Origin: Bacillota bacterium
GTDB lineage: Bacteria > Bacillota > Clostridia > Oscillospirales > Ruminococcaceae
Direction of reading: 5' to 3'
DNA: 31,461 nt
NCBI GenBank assembly: GCA_023431215.1
Contig: JAEYXR010000060.1
Location: forward strand, 1-31,461
Part shown: one piece after another, positions 7,880 to 17,084 of the stretch
How the letters are laid out: each line of letters opens with the position of its first letter
How positions within the stretch are numbered: position 1 is the first letter of the stretch
Notes under the pieces: model-generated
Databases searched by the model: none
Told to the model about the DNA's origin: nothing
Seen by the model: only the letters and a program-made list of their open reading frames with translations
Made by a program: the position numbers and the translations under genes

Positions 7880-8677
7880 TTATCGGTGGGACGATTGTCC
7901 CATCTGTATCAGATTGCCTAAATAATTTACAGAGCCATATAATTCTTTTTCATCACAAAAGCTAAAGCTGTAAAGCTCCAGTATCAAAGCCTCATCAAAG
8001 CCGTATTGCCACAGCATATCCAAAAACAAAGGAAAGTTCATGATTCCTTTACCTACGGGCAGGCAGCTTTCTTCCGCAGAATTATCACTGATGTGCACAT
8101 GGCGAATGTGCCCCTTCATCGCCTTTAGCATTACTAAGGGGTCTACGCCAGACCGCACTGCCTGTTTGATATCCAGCACAAACCCGGCATCCGGAATCTG
8201 TTTTGAAAGCAGCTCAAACAATGCAGGCTCCCGGCTGATGCTTCGTTCTACATTTTCGTGCAGAATCATACCACCCATTTTCTTCATTTCTTCATGAAGA
8301 ATACCATAGCGCTGGGCATAAAGTCCCAGGTCGGGGTAAGCCATTTTATGTGCGCCGTGTAAAATGATATAACGCCCGCCAAGCTCCAGTGCAGCATTCA
8401 TATACTGCTTATACAAATCTAAACCATCTTGAAACCGCCTAGGATAATTGGAAAAAAACAGCATACCCTCCATGCCTGAAGAAAACGGGTGCAAGGCCAC
8501 CACCCGGGTACCGCTACCAGCTAAAATTCCTTTTAGCTGGGCGATAAAGTCGGGAGTGACCTCGCAATAAGCGTTTAAGAAGATTTCAATGGCAGGGCAG
8601 CCGCCGTTTACCAGCTTTGCCACTGCCTTTTCGGTCTCCAAGGGATAAAAACAAGCGGATGAGATGCCTGCGATCAA
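7880..8677 (-). CDS. Sugar phosphate isomerase/epimerase family protein (xylose isomerase-like TIM barrel)
   Basis: 265 aa, AP_endonuc_2 / xylose-isomerase-like TIM barrel. Strand-end motifs that usually bind a divalent metal are visible: VVALHPFSS, YIILHGAH, ILHENVE (metal-binding Glu), GFVLDIKQA (Asp), IRHVHISDN (His/Asp) and ALILELYSF (Glu). Members act on sugars, sugar phosphates or related polyols; the substrate cannot be told from the sequence. The ATG at 8677 overlaps the secF stop by 4 nt, so it is translationally coupled to secDF although no functional link is known. A strong terminator follows. Confidence 0.85.
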   Translation of the reverse strand: MIAGISSACFYPLETEKAVAKLVNGGCPAIEIFLNAYCEVTPDFIAQLKGILAGSGTRVVALHPFSSGMEGMLFFSNYPRRFQDGLDLYKQYMNAALELGGRYIILHGAHKMAYPDLGLYAQRYGILHEEMKKMGGMILHENVERSISREPALFELLSKQIPDAGFVLDIKQAVRSGVDPLVMLKAMKGHIRHVHISDNSAEESCLPVGKGIMNFPLFLDMLWQYGFDEALILELYSFSFCDEKELYGSVNYLGNLIQMGQSSHR

Positions 8678-9600
8678 TGTTTGGTTCCTTTTTTACTCTT
8701 GCGTTCTTCCCACATAACCCACAGCGGGCCGCTGAGGCATACGGAAGAGTAGCATCCGGAGATCATACCCATAACCATGGGGAATGCAAAGGTAACAATG
8801 GTGTTAATTTGATACATGTAACCAATGACAGCCACCACCAGCATTGCCATAACAATGGTGAGGGTGGTAAAGAACGCGCGGCTCAAAGACTGATTAATAG
8901 ACAGGTTTACAAGCTCGCCCAAATTAATCTTGCCGCCCTTGGCAAGGCGCTCGTTTTCACGGATACGGTCATAGATAACGATGGTATCGTTAATGGAGCA
9001 GCCCAGGATGGTAAGAACCACGGCAATAAAGTTATCGTTGATGGGAATGCGGAACAAAACAAACACTGTAAAAACCACCATGACATCGTGGAGCAAAGCC
9101 ACCATTGCCATACATCCTGCAGACCATCCACCAATATTCTTAAAGCGAATACCGATATAAACGATCATCATCAGTCCGGCAAAAATCATGGCTACCAGAG
9201 ACTTTTGAAAAAATTCTTTACCGATGGTTGCATCAACATTATTAATGGATACAACCTCCAGTGCCGCATCAGGAAACAGCTCGTTTAATTTCTCTGTAAT
9301 AGAAATCTGCATTTCGGGAGATATTCCCTGCATGCCCGACAAGGATGCGGTAAAATTAACTGAACCGGTAGCTGCATTGCTGCCAGCCTGTACACTAACA
9401 CGTTGACCGGTAATTTCTTCAATGGTCTTTTGCACTTGTACAAGGTCGATATCGCCACTGTAGTTATAGGTTACAATAGAACCGCCTTTAAACTGAATAT
9501 CCAGATGTGCACCAAACACAGCCAGAAACACAACGCAAAGTGCAACCAGCACAATGGAAATGGTGAAAAATATCTTTCTCTTTCCTACATAATCAAACAT
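8674..9600 (-). CDS. secF: Protein translocase subunit SecF
   Basis: Membrane partner of SecD that uses the proton (or sodium) gradient to help pull exported proteins off SecYEG. 308 aa, six transmembrane segments; TM1 (about 10-30) is followed by an extracytoplasmic domain and then the SecF block 'LLHDVMVVFTVFVLF...VVLTILGCSINDTIVIYDRIREN', which holds the conserved aspartates and the D-x-T-I-V-I-Y-D-R-I-R-E-N motif. The start ATG shares one base with the secD stop (TAATG), so the pair is coupled. Length is typical of stand-alone SecF. Confidence 0.97.
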   Translation of the reverse strand: MFDYVGKRKIFFTISIVLVALCVVFLAVFGAHLDIQFKGGSIVTYNYSGDIDLVQVQKTIEEITGQRVSVQAGSNAATGSVNFTASLSGMQGISPEMQISITEKLNELFPDAALEVVSINNVDATIGKEFFQKSLVAMIFAGLMMIVYIGIRFKNIGGWSAGCMAMVALLHDVMVVFTVFVLFRIPINDNFIAVVLTILGCSINDTIVIYDRIRENERLAKGGKINLGELVNLSINQSLSRAFFTTLTIVMAMLVVAVIGYMYQINTIVTFAFPMVMGMISGCYSSVCLSGPLWVMWEERKSKKGTKH

Positions 9601-10988
9601 TATTTTTCACCTCCATAGAGCCAGGGTTTGCGGAATATTTTAAGTTGAGAAATAGACTTCAACATAATGCGGGAAGCCCAGACACCCATAATCATGTTTG
9701 CAATAACACCCATGAGCAAGGTATAGCCAAAGGAGTAGATGGCACCGGCAGTGGTAGCACCAAACATGAAGAACAGGGGCTTAAGAATAATACTGAACAT
9801 TGCACTGGGTGGGCCGAATGCACCCATCAGAATAACAGCAACAATAACATTGGTGACGTTTCCGTCCAAAATAGCAGAAAAAGCCTTTTGGAAGCCCAAA
9901 GAAATAGAGCCGTCAATGGTCTTGCCGCTACGAATTTCTTCACGAATACGTTCGGATGAAATAATATTGGCATCCACACCCATACCAATACCCAAAATGA
10001 TACCGGCAATACCGGGCAGTGTCAGGGTAAAGGAGGCTACATCGGGGAACAGGCGGGTAACCGAAGCTACCATAAAGACAACCTGGCCCATCAGAGCAAA
10101 AACAGCCACAAAGCCGGGCAGACGGTAACGGATGATCATAAACAGGGATACCAGAGCAAAGGCAATGATACCGGCTGTAACCATGGCATCTTTGGCGCCA
10201 AGACCCAGTGTGGGAGAAATGGTGTTGTAATTTTCGGTGGTCAGTTTAAAGGGCAGTGCACCACCGTTGATTTTTTGGGCAAGCTCCAAAGCTGCTTCAC
10301 GGGTAAAGGTGCCTTCAATGTAACCTTCGCCCCCATCAATAACGCCATTTACCACAGGAGCAGACAAAAGGGAGTTGTCCATCCAGATGCTGATGACCTT
10401 ACCTATGTTATTTTTGGTGGCCTCGGCAAACTTGGTTTTGCCTTCACCCTTTAAGGTAAATGCAACCACGTACTTTTCCTTGCCGGTAACTTGGTCGGTA
10501 ATGACAGATGCTTTTGCGCTTTCCAGGTCTTTACCTTCCAGCACAATGTTTCCGGTAGGGTTGCCCTGTGCATCTACTGTCTGGCCTTCGCGGAAAGTAA
10601 GCATGGCAGTATCGCCCAGCTCTTTAATTGCTTTTTCGGGGTTAAAAGAGGTTTCGCCGACCTTCCAGGGGAAGCGGACAATAATGCGATCGTTGCCGAA
10701 GTCGGTATAGACTTCATAGTCGGTGATACCCAGTGTGACAAGACGATTTTTGATGACCGACTCCGCAGAGCTCATCTCGTAATCATCGGCGTCATAGCCG
10801 TCCGACGGTGCAAATGTGGCGTCCACGCCTCCTCGGATGTCGATGCCCCAGCGAATATCGCTGGCGCCCTTGATGTAGACATTGGTCAAATCCCCGTTGG
10901 GTACTTTTAAACCAAAAAAGGTAAAGTAACCCACAACTAGGATAAGCCCGGCGACTACAAAGAACGGCCATTTTTTCGCTCTTTTCAT
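9600..10988 (-). CDS. secD: Protein translocase subunit SecD
   Basis: 462 aa from ATG 10988 (MKRAKKWPFFVVAGLI...), chosen because GGAGG lies 7 nt upstream; an in-frame start 13 codons earlier lacks this. TM1 is followed by the periplasmic-type P1 domain opening 'DIRWGIDIRGGVDATF' (the LGLDLxGG motif of the family), and the C-terminal part holds five transmembrane helices with 'GIAGIILGIGMGVDANIISSERIREEI', the conserved charged motif for ion-driven movement. It is the first gene of secD-secF-isomerase, driven by the promoter just upstream. Confidence 0.97.
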   Translation of the reverse strand: MKRAKKWPFFVVAGLILVVGYFTFFGLKVPNGDLTNVYIKGASDIRWGIDIRGGVDATFAPSDGYDADDYEMSSAESVIKNRLVTLGITDYEVYTDFGNDRIIVRFPWKVGETSFNPEKAIKELGDTAMLTFREGQTVDAQGNPTGNIVLEGKDLESAKASVITDQVTGKEKYVVAFTLKGEGKTKFAEATKNNIGKVISIWMDNSLLSAPVVNGVIDGGEGYIEGTFTREAALELAQKINGGALPFKLTTENYNTISPTLGLGAKDAMVTAGIIAFALVSLFMIIRYRLPGFVAVFALMGQVVFMVASVTRLFPDVASFTLTLPGIAGIILGIGMGVDANIISSERIREEIRSGKTIDGSISLGFQKAFSAILDGNVTNVIVAVILMGAFGPPSAMFSIILKPLFFMFGATTAGAIYSFGYTLLMGVIANMIMGVWASRIMLKSISQLKIFRKPWLYGGEK

Positions 10989-11053
10989 TGATAGTCCTCC
11001 AATGCTTTTGACTACCTTGCCGGACATGCCAAGACAAGGCGCTCATGTCGGTT

Positions 11054-11082
11054 ATTATACGCCAAATACCCCTAAAAGTCAA
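11054..11082 (-). promoter_or_regulatory. Promoter of the secDF operon
   Basis: Minus strand: -35 TTGACT (11082-11077), 17-bp spacer, perfect -10 TATAAT (11059-11054). It lies about 65 bp upstream of the secD start. The -35 abuts the base of the hairpin that follows lpdA. Confidence 0.85.
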
Positions 11083-11128
11083 CGAACCATTTTACATTCT
11101 GCATCAGCATTTTGTAAAATAGTTCGTT
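11081..11128 (-). terminator. Hairpin behind lpdA, probable terminator
   Basis: AACGAACCATTTTACA (11081-11096) pairs with TGTAAAATAGTTCGTT (11113-11128), 15 of 16 with the remaining pair G-U/A-C depending on strand. It lies 47 bp after the lpdA stop. The minus-strand T-tract is weak (GACTTTT), while the plus strand has TTTTGTTTT, so termination efficiency for the gcv operon is uncertain. Confidence 0.6.
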
Positions 11129-11175
11129 TTGTTTTGTGCAATATCAGTATGAACAAAATTGGTTATTTTTACTTT

Positions 11176-12585
11176 CTATCTGCGCTTTGGCATAGTATGA
11201 ATGCTGTTTCCATCCAAAAGCTCTATACATTCGCCCACACCTTCGCAAAAGGTAGGATGAGGATGGATTGCTTGTGCCATTTGCTCTTTGGTAAGTCCTG
11301 CCGCCACAGCTACTGTAAATTCTGCAACCAAATCGGTCGCTCTTCCACACATCAGCTGTGCACCAAGAATCACATGACTTTGGGCATCCATTACCACCTT
11401 AATAAAGCCTCTCTCCAAGCCTTCTATCAAGCTCTTGCCATTGGCGGTCATTAAAAACTTTCCGGTGACTGTTTCTATTCCCTGCTCTTTTGCTTCCTCG
11501 GCAGTAAGTCCTACACAGGCAATTTCAGGGTCTGTATATACGCAGGATGGTACAACATCCAGCCGCAGCACCGGTGTATGCCCCGCTAAATATTCTGCCA
11601 CGGCAGTGCCCTGGGCGGCTGCAGCATGTGCCAGCTGAACACCGCCCCGTACATCCCCAATGGCATAAATACCGGGTAAGGAGGTCATCAGCTTATCATC
11701 TACCGCTATATAGCCACGCTCCATTGCAGGCTCCATGCCCTGTAAAAACAGTCCCGATATATTTGCCTTGCGTCCTGTGGCAATAAGGATGTAGTCACCC
11801 TGCACCTGCTGTTCTCCGCCTTTGTCCTGATAAGTGCAGCATAACTGACCATCATTGCGGGTAATTTGAGCGACTTTTGCGCCGGTACGGATGCCTACTC
11901 CCCGCTTTTTGAGTATCATGGAAAGGTTCTGTGAAATCTCCTTATCCATGCCCGGCAGTAGCCTGTCTGCCAATTCTATGATGGTAACCTCGCAGCCAAA
12001 GGAGGAAAAGATGGTGGCAAACTCTACCCCAATGACACCTCCACCGATGATAAGCAGGCTTTTCATCTCTTGGGGAAGTGCTTCAAGAAGGCTGTCGCTG
12101 GTTAGAACTCCGGAAAGGTCTGCTCCGGGGATAGGCGGAACGCCCGGCACCGAGCCCGTTGCAACAAGGATGTTTTTTGCAGAAAGTTCCTGCTTTTCTT
12201 CTCCTTCAAAGTCCACCGTGACTTTGCCAGATGAGGTAATGCATCCTGTTCCGCTGAACACCTGTACGCCGTTGCCTTTGAGCAGCCCTTCCACCCCCTG
12301 GCGCAGCTGTTCCACCACTTGATTTTTACGGGAGTATAGCTTTTGCAAGTCACAGCCAAGGCCGGCGCAAACCACACCGATATTTTCAAAATCCTTAGCC
12401 TGGCGCACCACTTCTGCCGTATGCAGCAACGTTTTGGTAGGAATGCACCCGCGGTTTAAGCAGGTGCCGCCCAGCTGACGATTTTCTACCAGCGCAGTTT
12501 TGAGACCCAGCTGGGCTGCCCGAATAGCCGCAGTATATCCGCCGGGACCGCCGCCAATGACTACAAAATCAAAGCCTGTTTCCAT
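11176..12585 (-). CDS. lpdA: Dihydrolipoyl dehydrogenase (glycine cleavage L protein)
   Basis: FAD flavoenzyme that reoxidises the dihydrolipoyl arm of GcvH and passes electrons to NAD+. 469 aa. FAD-binding GGGPGGYTAA (11-20), the redox disulfide in GGTCLNRGCIPTK (C42 and C47), the NAD-binding GGGVIGVEFA near 180, and the catalytic His-Glu pair H443/E448 (HPHPTFCE) are all present. There is no fused lipoyl domain. It is the last gene of the glycine cleavage operon, 11 bp after gcvPB with GGGGAGG ahead of its ATG, so it is the L protein of this system; sharing with other 2-oxoacid complexes cannot be excluded. Confidence 0.97.
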   Translation of the reverse strand: METGFDFVVIGGGPGGYTAAIRAAQLGLKTALVENRQLGGTCLNRGCIPTKTLLHTAEVVRQAKDFENIGVVCAGLGCDLQKLYSRKNQVVEQLRQGVEGLLKGNGVQVFSGTGCITSSGKVTVDFEGEEKQELSAKNILVATGSVPGVPPIPGADLSGVLTSDSLLEALPQEMKSLLIIGGGVIGVEFATIFSSFGCEVTIIELADRLLPGMDKEISQNLSMILKKRGVGIRTGAKVAQITRNDGQLCCTYQDKGGEQQVQGDYILIATGRKANISGLFLQGMEPAMERGYIAVDDKLMTSLPGIYAIGDVRGGVQLAHAAAAQGTAVAEYLAGHTPVLRLDVVPSCVYTDPEIACVGLTAEEAKEQGIETVTGKFLMTANGKSLIEGLERGFIKVVMDAQSHVILGAQLMCGRATDLVAEFTVAVAAGLTKEQMAQAIHPHPTFCEGVGECIELLDGNSIHTMPKRR

Positions 12586-12596
12586 AGATTCCTCCC

Positions 12597-14033
12597 CTAG
12601 TCCTCAAAATTGTATCGAAGCTTTGGATGCCTTGCGGCATTTACTTCATCCAAACGGCGTACCACCGTGGTAATGGGTGCTGCATGCAGGCTTTCCGGTG
12701 CTTCTTCGGCCTGTGTATACAATTTGCGCAATACTGCAATAGCCTCGTCAATCGTCTCCTTACTTTCTGTTTCGGTGGGTTCTACCATCAGTGCCTCATG
12801 GACAATCAGGGGGAAATACATGGTTGGAGGATGAATTCCGTTGTCCAACAAACCCTTGGCAATGTCCATGGCTGAAACATTCTTTTCTTTTTTCAGCCTT
12901 TCCAGGGTTATTACAAACTCATGCATGCAGCGACGGTCAAAAGCCATGTCGTAAACATCTTTAAGCTGCTCCATCATATAATTGGCGTTTAATACTGCAT
13001 GCTTTGCCGCGTTGGGGATTCCCTCCTGCCCCAAAGTCAATACATAGGCAAGGGCTCTCGCCACAACAAGGAAGTTTCCATAAAACTCCTTGACCCTGCC
13101 GATGCTGTGCACTGGGTTTGTAAGGGTATATCCATCTTGCTGCTTCTGCACTTGACCTTTGGGTAAAAAGTCTTTCAGCAATGCTTTGCAACCTACTGCG
13201 CCGCTGCCCGGTCCACCGCCGCCATGGGGGGTAGAGAAGGTTTTGTGCAGGTTAAGGTGCACCACATCAAAGCCCATATCGCCGGGACGGGCCACCCCCA
13301 TAATGGCGTTAAGGTTTGCGCCATCATAGTAATTGAGTCCGCCTGCTTCATGGATGATACGGGTAATCTCCAAAATATTTTCATCAAAAAGGCCCACTGT
13401 GTTGGGGTTGGTCAGCATCAGGCCGGCTGTATCTGCCCCCACCGATGCTTTTAGTTTTTCAAGGTCTACACAGCCGTTGGGCAGTGAAGGAATATTGATT
13501 ACCGAAAACCCTGCCATGGCAGCCGAGGCAGGGTTTGTGCCGTGGGCAGAATCGGGAACAATAATTTTGGTTCGTGCCGCATCCCCCCGCAACTGGTGGT
13601 ACTCCTTAATCAGCAATAGTCCTAAATATTCTCCGTGAGCGCCCGCCGCCGGCTGAAAGGTCATGGCATCCATACCGGTAATTTGGCAAAGATACTCCTC
13701 TGCCAAAGCCAACACTTCCAGACAGCCCTGTACGGTATCTTGGGGCTGCAAAGGGTGAACATCTGTGAATCCTGCAAGTGCAGCAGCTTTGTCGTTAATT
13801 TTGGGGTTATATTTCATGGTGCATGAGCCCAGGGGGTAAAATCCGCCGTTGACGCCTCTGGTGCGGCCTGCCAGCTGGGTATAGTGGCGGCTGATGTCGT
13901 TTTCGCAAAGGCTGGGTAGTCTGGGCGCTTTGGTGCGCTCGAGTTCGGCAGGCAACTTTGCTTGTGGCACATCACAATCGGGCAGCAGGGTGCAGCTTCT
14001 TCCTTCTACACTTTTTTCAAATATCAGCTTCAT
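12597..14033 (-). CDS. gcvPB: Glycine dehydrogenase (decarboxylating) subunit 2
   Basis: C-terminal half of the split P protein, 478 aa. It carries the pyridoxal phosphate lysine K264 in VHLNLHKTFSTPHGGGGPG, with the Gly-rich loop following. Together with GcvPA it decarboxylates glycine and loads the aminomethyl group on lipoylated GcvH. Other family blocks: 'GSCTMKYNPKIN' near residue 70 and 'FQPAAGAHGEYLGLL' near 125. The ATG overlaps the gcvPA stop by 4 nt (ATGA), suiting equal production of the two halves. Confidence 0.98.
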   Translation of the reverse strand: MKLIFEKSVEGRSCTLLPDCDVPQAKLPAELERTKAPRLPSLCENDISRHYTQLAGRTRGVNGGFYPLGSCTMKYNPKINDKAAALAGFTDVHPLQPQDTVQGCLEVLALAEEYLCQITGMDAMTFQPAAGAHGEYLGLLLIKEYHQLRGDAARTKIIVPDSAHGTNPASAAMAGFSVINIPSLPNGCVDLEKLKASVGADTAGLMLTNPNTVGLFDENILEITRIIHEAGGLNYYDGANLNAIMGVARPGDMGFDVVHLNLHKTFSTPHGGGGPGSGAVGCKALLKDFLPKGQVQKQQDGYTLTNPVHSIGRVKEFYGNFLVVARALAYVLTLGQEGIPNAAKHAVLNANYMMEQLKDVYDMAFDRRCMHEFVITLERLKKEKNVSAMDIAKGLLDNGIHPPTMYFPLIVHEALMVEPTETESKETIDEAIAVLRKLYTQAEEAPESLHAAPITTVVRRLDEVNAARHPKLRYNFED

Positions 14034-15352
14034 CTGTCTGCCACCTCCTTTGCAGCTTTTATGGCAGCATCCATTTCTTCTCTGGTATTAAGCTCTGTGA
14101 CACACCACAAAATGCGGTTGTTCTCCAGAGGAAGTCCACCCAAAATCCCCTTATTTTCCAATGCCTTTAGCAGCTTTTGTGAGTCAGTGGCGCTCTGGGT
14201 AACAAATTCATGAAAAAATTCTCCCGAGTAGACAAGTTCAAAACCTGTTATTTGATTAAGCCCATCTGCAAGGTAATGTGCCTTGGCATAGCACTGCCGT
14301 GCCGCCTCAGCCATACCATGAGACCCCATGGCAGCCATATAAACAGCTGCGGTAAGTGCACACAGCGCCTGGTTGGAACAAACATTGCTTCCCGCTTTTT
14401 CTCGCCGGATATGCTGTTCCCGCGCCTGCAGAGTCAGTACATATGCACGCCTTCCGTCTACGTCGGTGGTTTCGCCCACGATGCGTCCGGGAAGACGACG
14501 GGTAAGTTCCTGGCGACAGGCCATAAAGCCAAGATACGGCCCACCAAAGGACAGCGGCATACCCAGGGGCTGACCCTCACCCACCGCAATATCCGCACCG
14601 CATTCACCTGGAGTTTTTAAAATTGCGGCAGCAATGGGATTCACTCCCAAAATCAGCTTGGCTCCGGCTTCGTGTATAATGGCTGCGGCTTCCTCGGTAT
14701 CCTCCAGTAGCCCATAAAAGTTTGGCTGTGCAAGATATACTCCCGAAACCGAGTCATCCAGCATTGCTTTCAACGCATCCAAATCTGTTTTGCCCTCTTT
14801 GAGGGGAACTACCTCCAGTTGGGCGTTGGCACCTTGGCAGTAGGTGTTCAAAGTATCTATGACATGGGGATGTGCACCGGCAGATACCAGTGTTTTGGTA
14901 CGCTTGCGCTCGCGGCACATGGCGGCAGCTTCTCCGGCAGCGCTGGCTCCGTCATACACCGAGGCGTTGGAAGCCTCCATGCCTGTCAGCTCACAAACCA
15001 TGGTCTGATATTCAAAAATAGACTGCAGCAAACCCTGGCTGATTTCTGCCTGATAGGGCGTATACGCTGTTAAAAATTCTTCTTTGGAGGTAACGCTGCC
15101 AACGATGGCAGGAATATAGTGGCGGTATGCCCCCGCACCGCGAAACACAGTGGGGAACACTTTGTTTTTGGCAGCCAGCTTTTCCATTGTTCGTGCCACG
15201 CCCAGCTCATTTTGGCCTTTGGGCAGCTGCAGTGGCTCCTTAAGCAAAACCTCCCGTGGCAGCTCACCAAACAGGTCGTCCATAGAGGTGCAGCCCACTG
15301 CCGCCAGCATTTCTTGACGCTCCTGTGGTGTATGGGGCAGATAATGACCCAT
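14030..15352 (-). CDS. gcvPA: Glycine dehydrogenase (decarboxylating) subunit 1
   Basis: N-terminal half of the split P protein, 440 aa, the usual length for the two-subunit form found in many Firmicutes and archaea. Typical blocks are 'FRGAGAYRHYIPAIVGSV', 'YTPYQAEISQGLLQSIFEYQTMVCELTGMEASNASVYDGA' and 'GEGQPLGMPLSFGGPYLGF'. It has no PLP lysine, as expected, because this half contributes structure and part of the active site to the A2B2 enzyme. The ATG at 15352 follows an AGAGAGG about 11 nt upstream. gcvH lies 53 bp before it and gcvPB overlaps its end. Confidence 0.98.
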   Translation of the reverse strand: MGHYLPHTPQERQEMLAAVGCTSMDDLFGELPREVLLKEPLQLPKGQNELGVARTMEKLAAKNKVFPTVFRGAGAYRHYIPAIVGSVTSKEEFLTAYTPYQAEISQGLLQSIFEYQTMVCELTGMEASNASVYDGASAAGEAAAMCRERKRTKTLVSAGAHPHVIDTLNTYCQGANAQLEVVPLKEGKTDLDALKAMLDDSVSGVYLAQPNFYGLLEDTEEAAAIIHEAGAKLILGVNPIAAAILKTPGECGADIAVGEGQPLGMPLSFGGPYLGFMACRQELTRRLPGRIVGETTDVDGRRAYVLTLQAREQHIRREKAGSNVCSNQALCALTAAVYMAAMGSHGMAEAARQCYAKAHYLADGLNQITGFELVYSGEFFHEFVTQSATDSQKLLKALENKGILGGLPLENNRILWCVTELNTREEMDAAIKAAKEVADR

Positions 15353-15405
15353 CTTCCCATCATCCTCTCTTTTTTTGTCAGGATATTCTATCTTAAGGCA
15401 GCAGC

Positions 15406-15786
15406 TTACTCTTCACTCTGCAAAAAATCTTCATACTGGGCGGCGGTCATCAGGTCATCTTCCTGACTTACATTCTCCACCGTGATAAGCCAAGCCCCAT
15501 AGGGGTCACTGTTGATGGTCTCCGGTGCATCCATTACCGCTTCATTTACTCCACAGACTGTGCCGCTGACAGGGCTGTAAACGTCCGAAACTGCCTTGAC
15601 GGACTCAACATCGCCAAACGGCTCCCCCGCTTCTACCGAATCTCCTTCTTCGGGCAGGTTTACAAATACCAGATCTCCCAGTGCGTCCTGGGCGTGGTCG
15701 GTCAAGCCTATTTTTGCGGTACCGTCAGACAGCAGTTCCACCCATTCGTGGCTTTTGGAATATTTTAAGCTAGTGGGGATATTCAT
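15406..15786 (-). CDS. gcvH: Glycine cleavage system H protein
   Basis: Small lipoyl carrier, 126 aa, that shuttles the aminomethyl intermediate between P, T and L proteins. The lipoylation site is K64 in GDVESVKAVSDVYSPVSG, in the standard hairpin of the lipoyl domain; 'SHEWVELLSDGTAKIGLTDHAQDALGD' is the conserved N-terminal block. A textbook TAGGAGGA precedes the ATG. It lies 65 bp after gcvT. No lipoate ligase or synthase gene is in the window, so the lipoylating enzyme is encoded elsewhere. Confidence 0.98.
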   Translation of the reverse strand: MNIPTSLKYSKSHEWVELLSDGTAKIGLTDHAQDALGDLVFVNLPEEGDSVEAGEPFGDVESVKAVSDVYSPVSGTVCGVNEAVMDAPETINSDPYGAWLITVENVSQEDDLMTAAQYEDFLQSEE

Positions 15787-15851
15787 TGTTTTTTCCTCCT
15801 ACATGTATTTTTTATTGTATAGTATGACTTTCTGAGTACCCAAAATAAATA

Positions 15852-17030
15852 TTATTTCTCTTGTGGCTGTCCCTTTTTATAAAACGGTAGCTTTACTATT
15901 TCTGCTGCAATTTTGCGTCCGCGAACCTCTACTTCAACTTCTGTGCCAACAGCACTGTAAGGCACTTTAACCATTGCCATAGCAACAGCGTGATTCAGGT
16001 AAGGACAATGAGTACCCGAGGTAGTGATACCAATTTGCCGGTCTTCCAGCCAAACAGGGCATTCTTCCCGGGCAATACCTCTGCCGGTCATTTTAAGGCC
16101 CACCCGTTTTTGTGTTGGCTCCCCTTTTGCAACCAGTGCATGTTTTCCTATAAAATCATCTTTGTTCAACTTTACAAAGTAACCCAGTCCGGTTTCAACA
16201 GGGGTAATGTTCTCATCCATTTCATGGCCATACAGCGGCATGGCAGCCTCCAGGCGCAGAGTGTCTCTGGCGCCCAGTCCGCAGGGAATCAGTCCATATT
16301 CCTCCCCCGCCTCCAGCAATGCCTGCCAAAGCAAAGGTGCATCCTCATTGGCACAGTAAAGCTCATAGCCGTCCTCCCCGGTATATCCGGTTTTGGAAAC
16401 AACACAGGTAATCACATCAGGTTTGGGCGCTGCTGCAGTACCGTCACTGCTGAACACAGCAATAGGACCATCACCGGCAACACCGCCCGGAATATGCACC
16501 GACACATCCTGTTTAAAATAGTAGTATTTTGCAGGAATATCGCCCTCATTGCACAGTTTTTTTAGAATATCATATGATTTTGGCCCCTGCAGGGCAATCT
16601 GTGCTATGGTATCAGAGATATCTTTAAATTCCACCTCTCCTGTCAAGTGTTCTTCAATCCATCTGGCATCCTTATGGCGGTTGGAGGCATTTACCACCAG
16701 CAGGTATCGGTCCTGCCTGCAGCGGTATACCATCAAATCATCTACCACACCACCGTTTTCATAACACATAGGGCTGTATCGCACTTGTCCGTCTACCATA
16801 TCGGTACAGTCGTTTGTAACCAAATAGTTAATATTAGCAAGTGCATCCGGACCTGCCAGTGTTATCTCCCCCATGTGCGAGACATCGAATAAACCAGCCG
16901 AGGTACGTACCGCCATATGCTCCGCAATAACTCCCGTTCCATACTGCACAGGCAGCAAATACCCCGCAAAGGGAACTATCTTTCCTCCGGCCTCCAGATG
17001 TTTTTGATACAGGGGTGTTTTCAATTCCAT
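15852..17030 (-). CDS. gcvT: Aminomethyltransferase (glycine cleavage T protein)
   Basis: Transfers the methylene group from aminomethylated GcvH to tetrahydrofolate and frees ammonia. 392 aa, longer than the usual 360-370. Family motifs: 'GLFDVSHMGEI' (about 47-57), 'GGVVDDLMVYR' with the catalytic Asp (97/98), 'SKTGYTGEDGYELY' (212-225) and 'CGLGARDTLRLEAAMPLYGHE'. About 25 extra residues, rich in Gly, Ala and Pro, lie between YYYFKQDVSV and CVVSKTGYTGEDG (about 179-208), where relatives have a short turn. The ATG at 17030 follows GGGAGGA. It is the first gene of the gcv operon, directly after the glycine riboswitch. Confidence 0.97.
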   Translation of the reverse strand: MELKTPLYQKHLEAGGKIVPFAGYLLPVQYGTGVIAEHMAVRTSAGLFDVSHMGEITLAGPDALANINYLVTNDCTDMVDGQVRYSPMCYENGGVVDDLMVYRCRQDRYLLVVNASNRHKDARWIEEHLTGEVEFKDISDTIAQIALQGPKSYDILKKLCNEGDIPAKYYYFKQDVSVHIPGGVAGDGPIAVFSSDGTAAAPKPDVITCVVSKTGYTGEDGYELYCANEDAPLLWQALLEAGEEYGLIPCGLGARDTLRLEAAMPLYGHEMDENITPVETGLGYFVKLNKDDFIGKHALVAKGEPTQKRVGLKMTGRGIAREECPVWLEDRQIGITTSGTHCPYLNHAVAMAMVKVPYSAVGTEVEVEVRGRKIAAEIVKLPFYKKGQPQEK

Positions 17031-17084
17031 TTTAGCTATTCCTCCCTTATCGATTTTGTGAAATAGTTGTCATAAATTATAAAG

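Noticed and set aside
8617..9288. Plus-strand open frame of 223 codons, His/Asn-rich
   Set aside because: Antisense to secF; the composition is that of a complement of a membrane protein gene, and no ribosome binding site is present.
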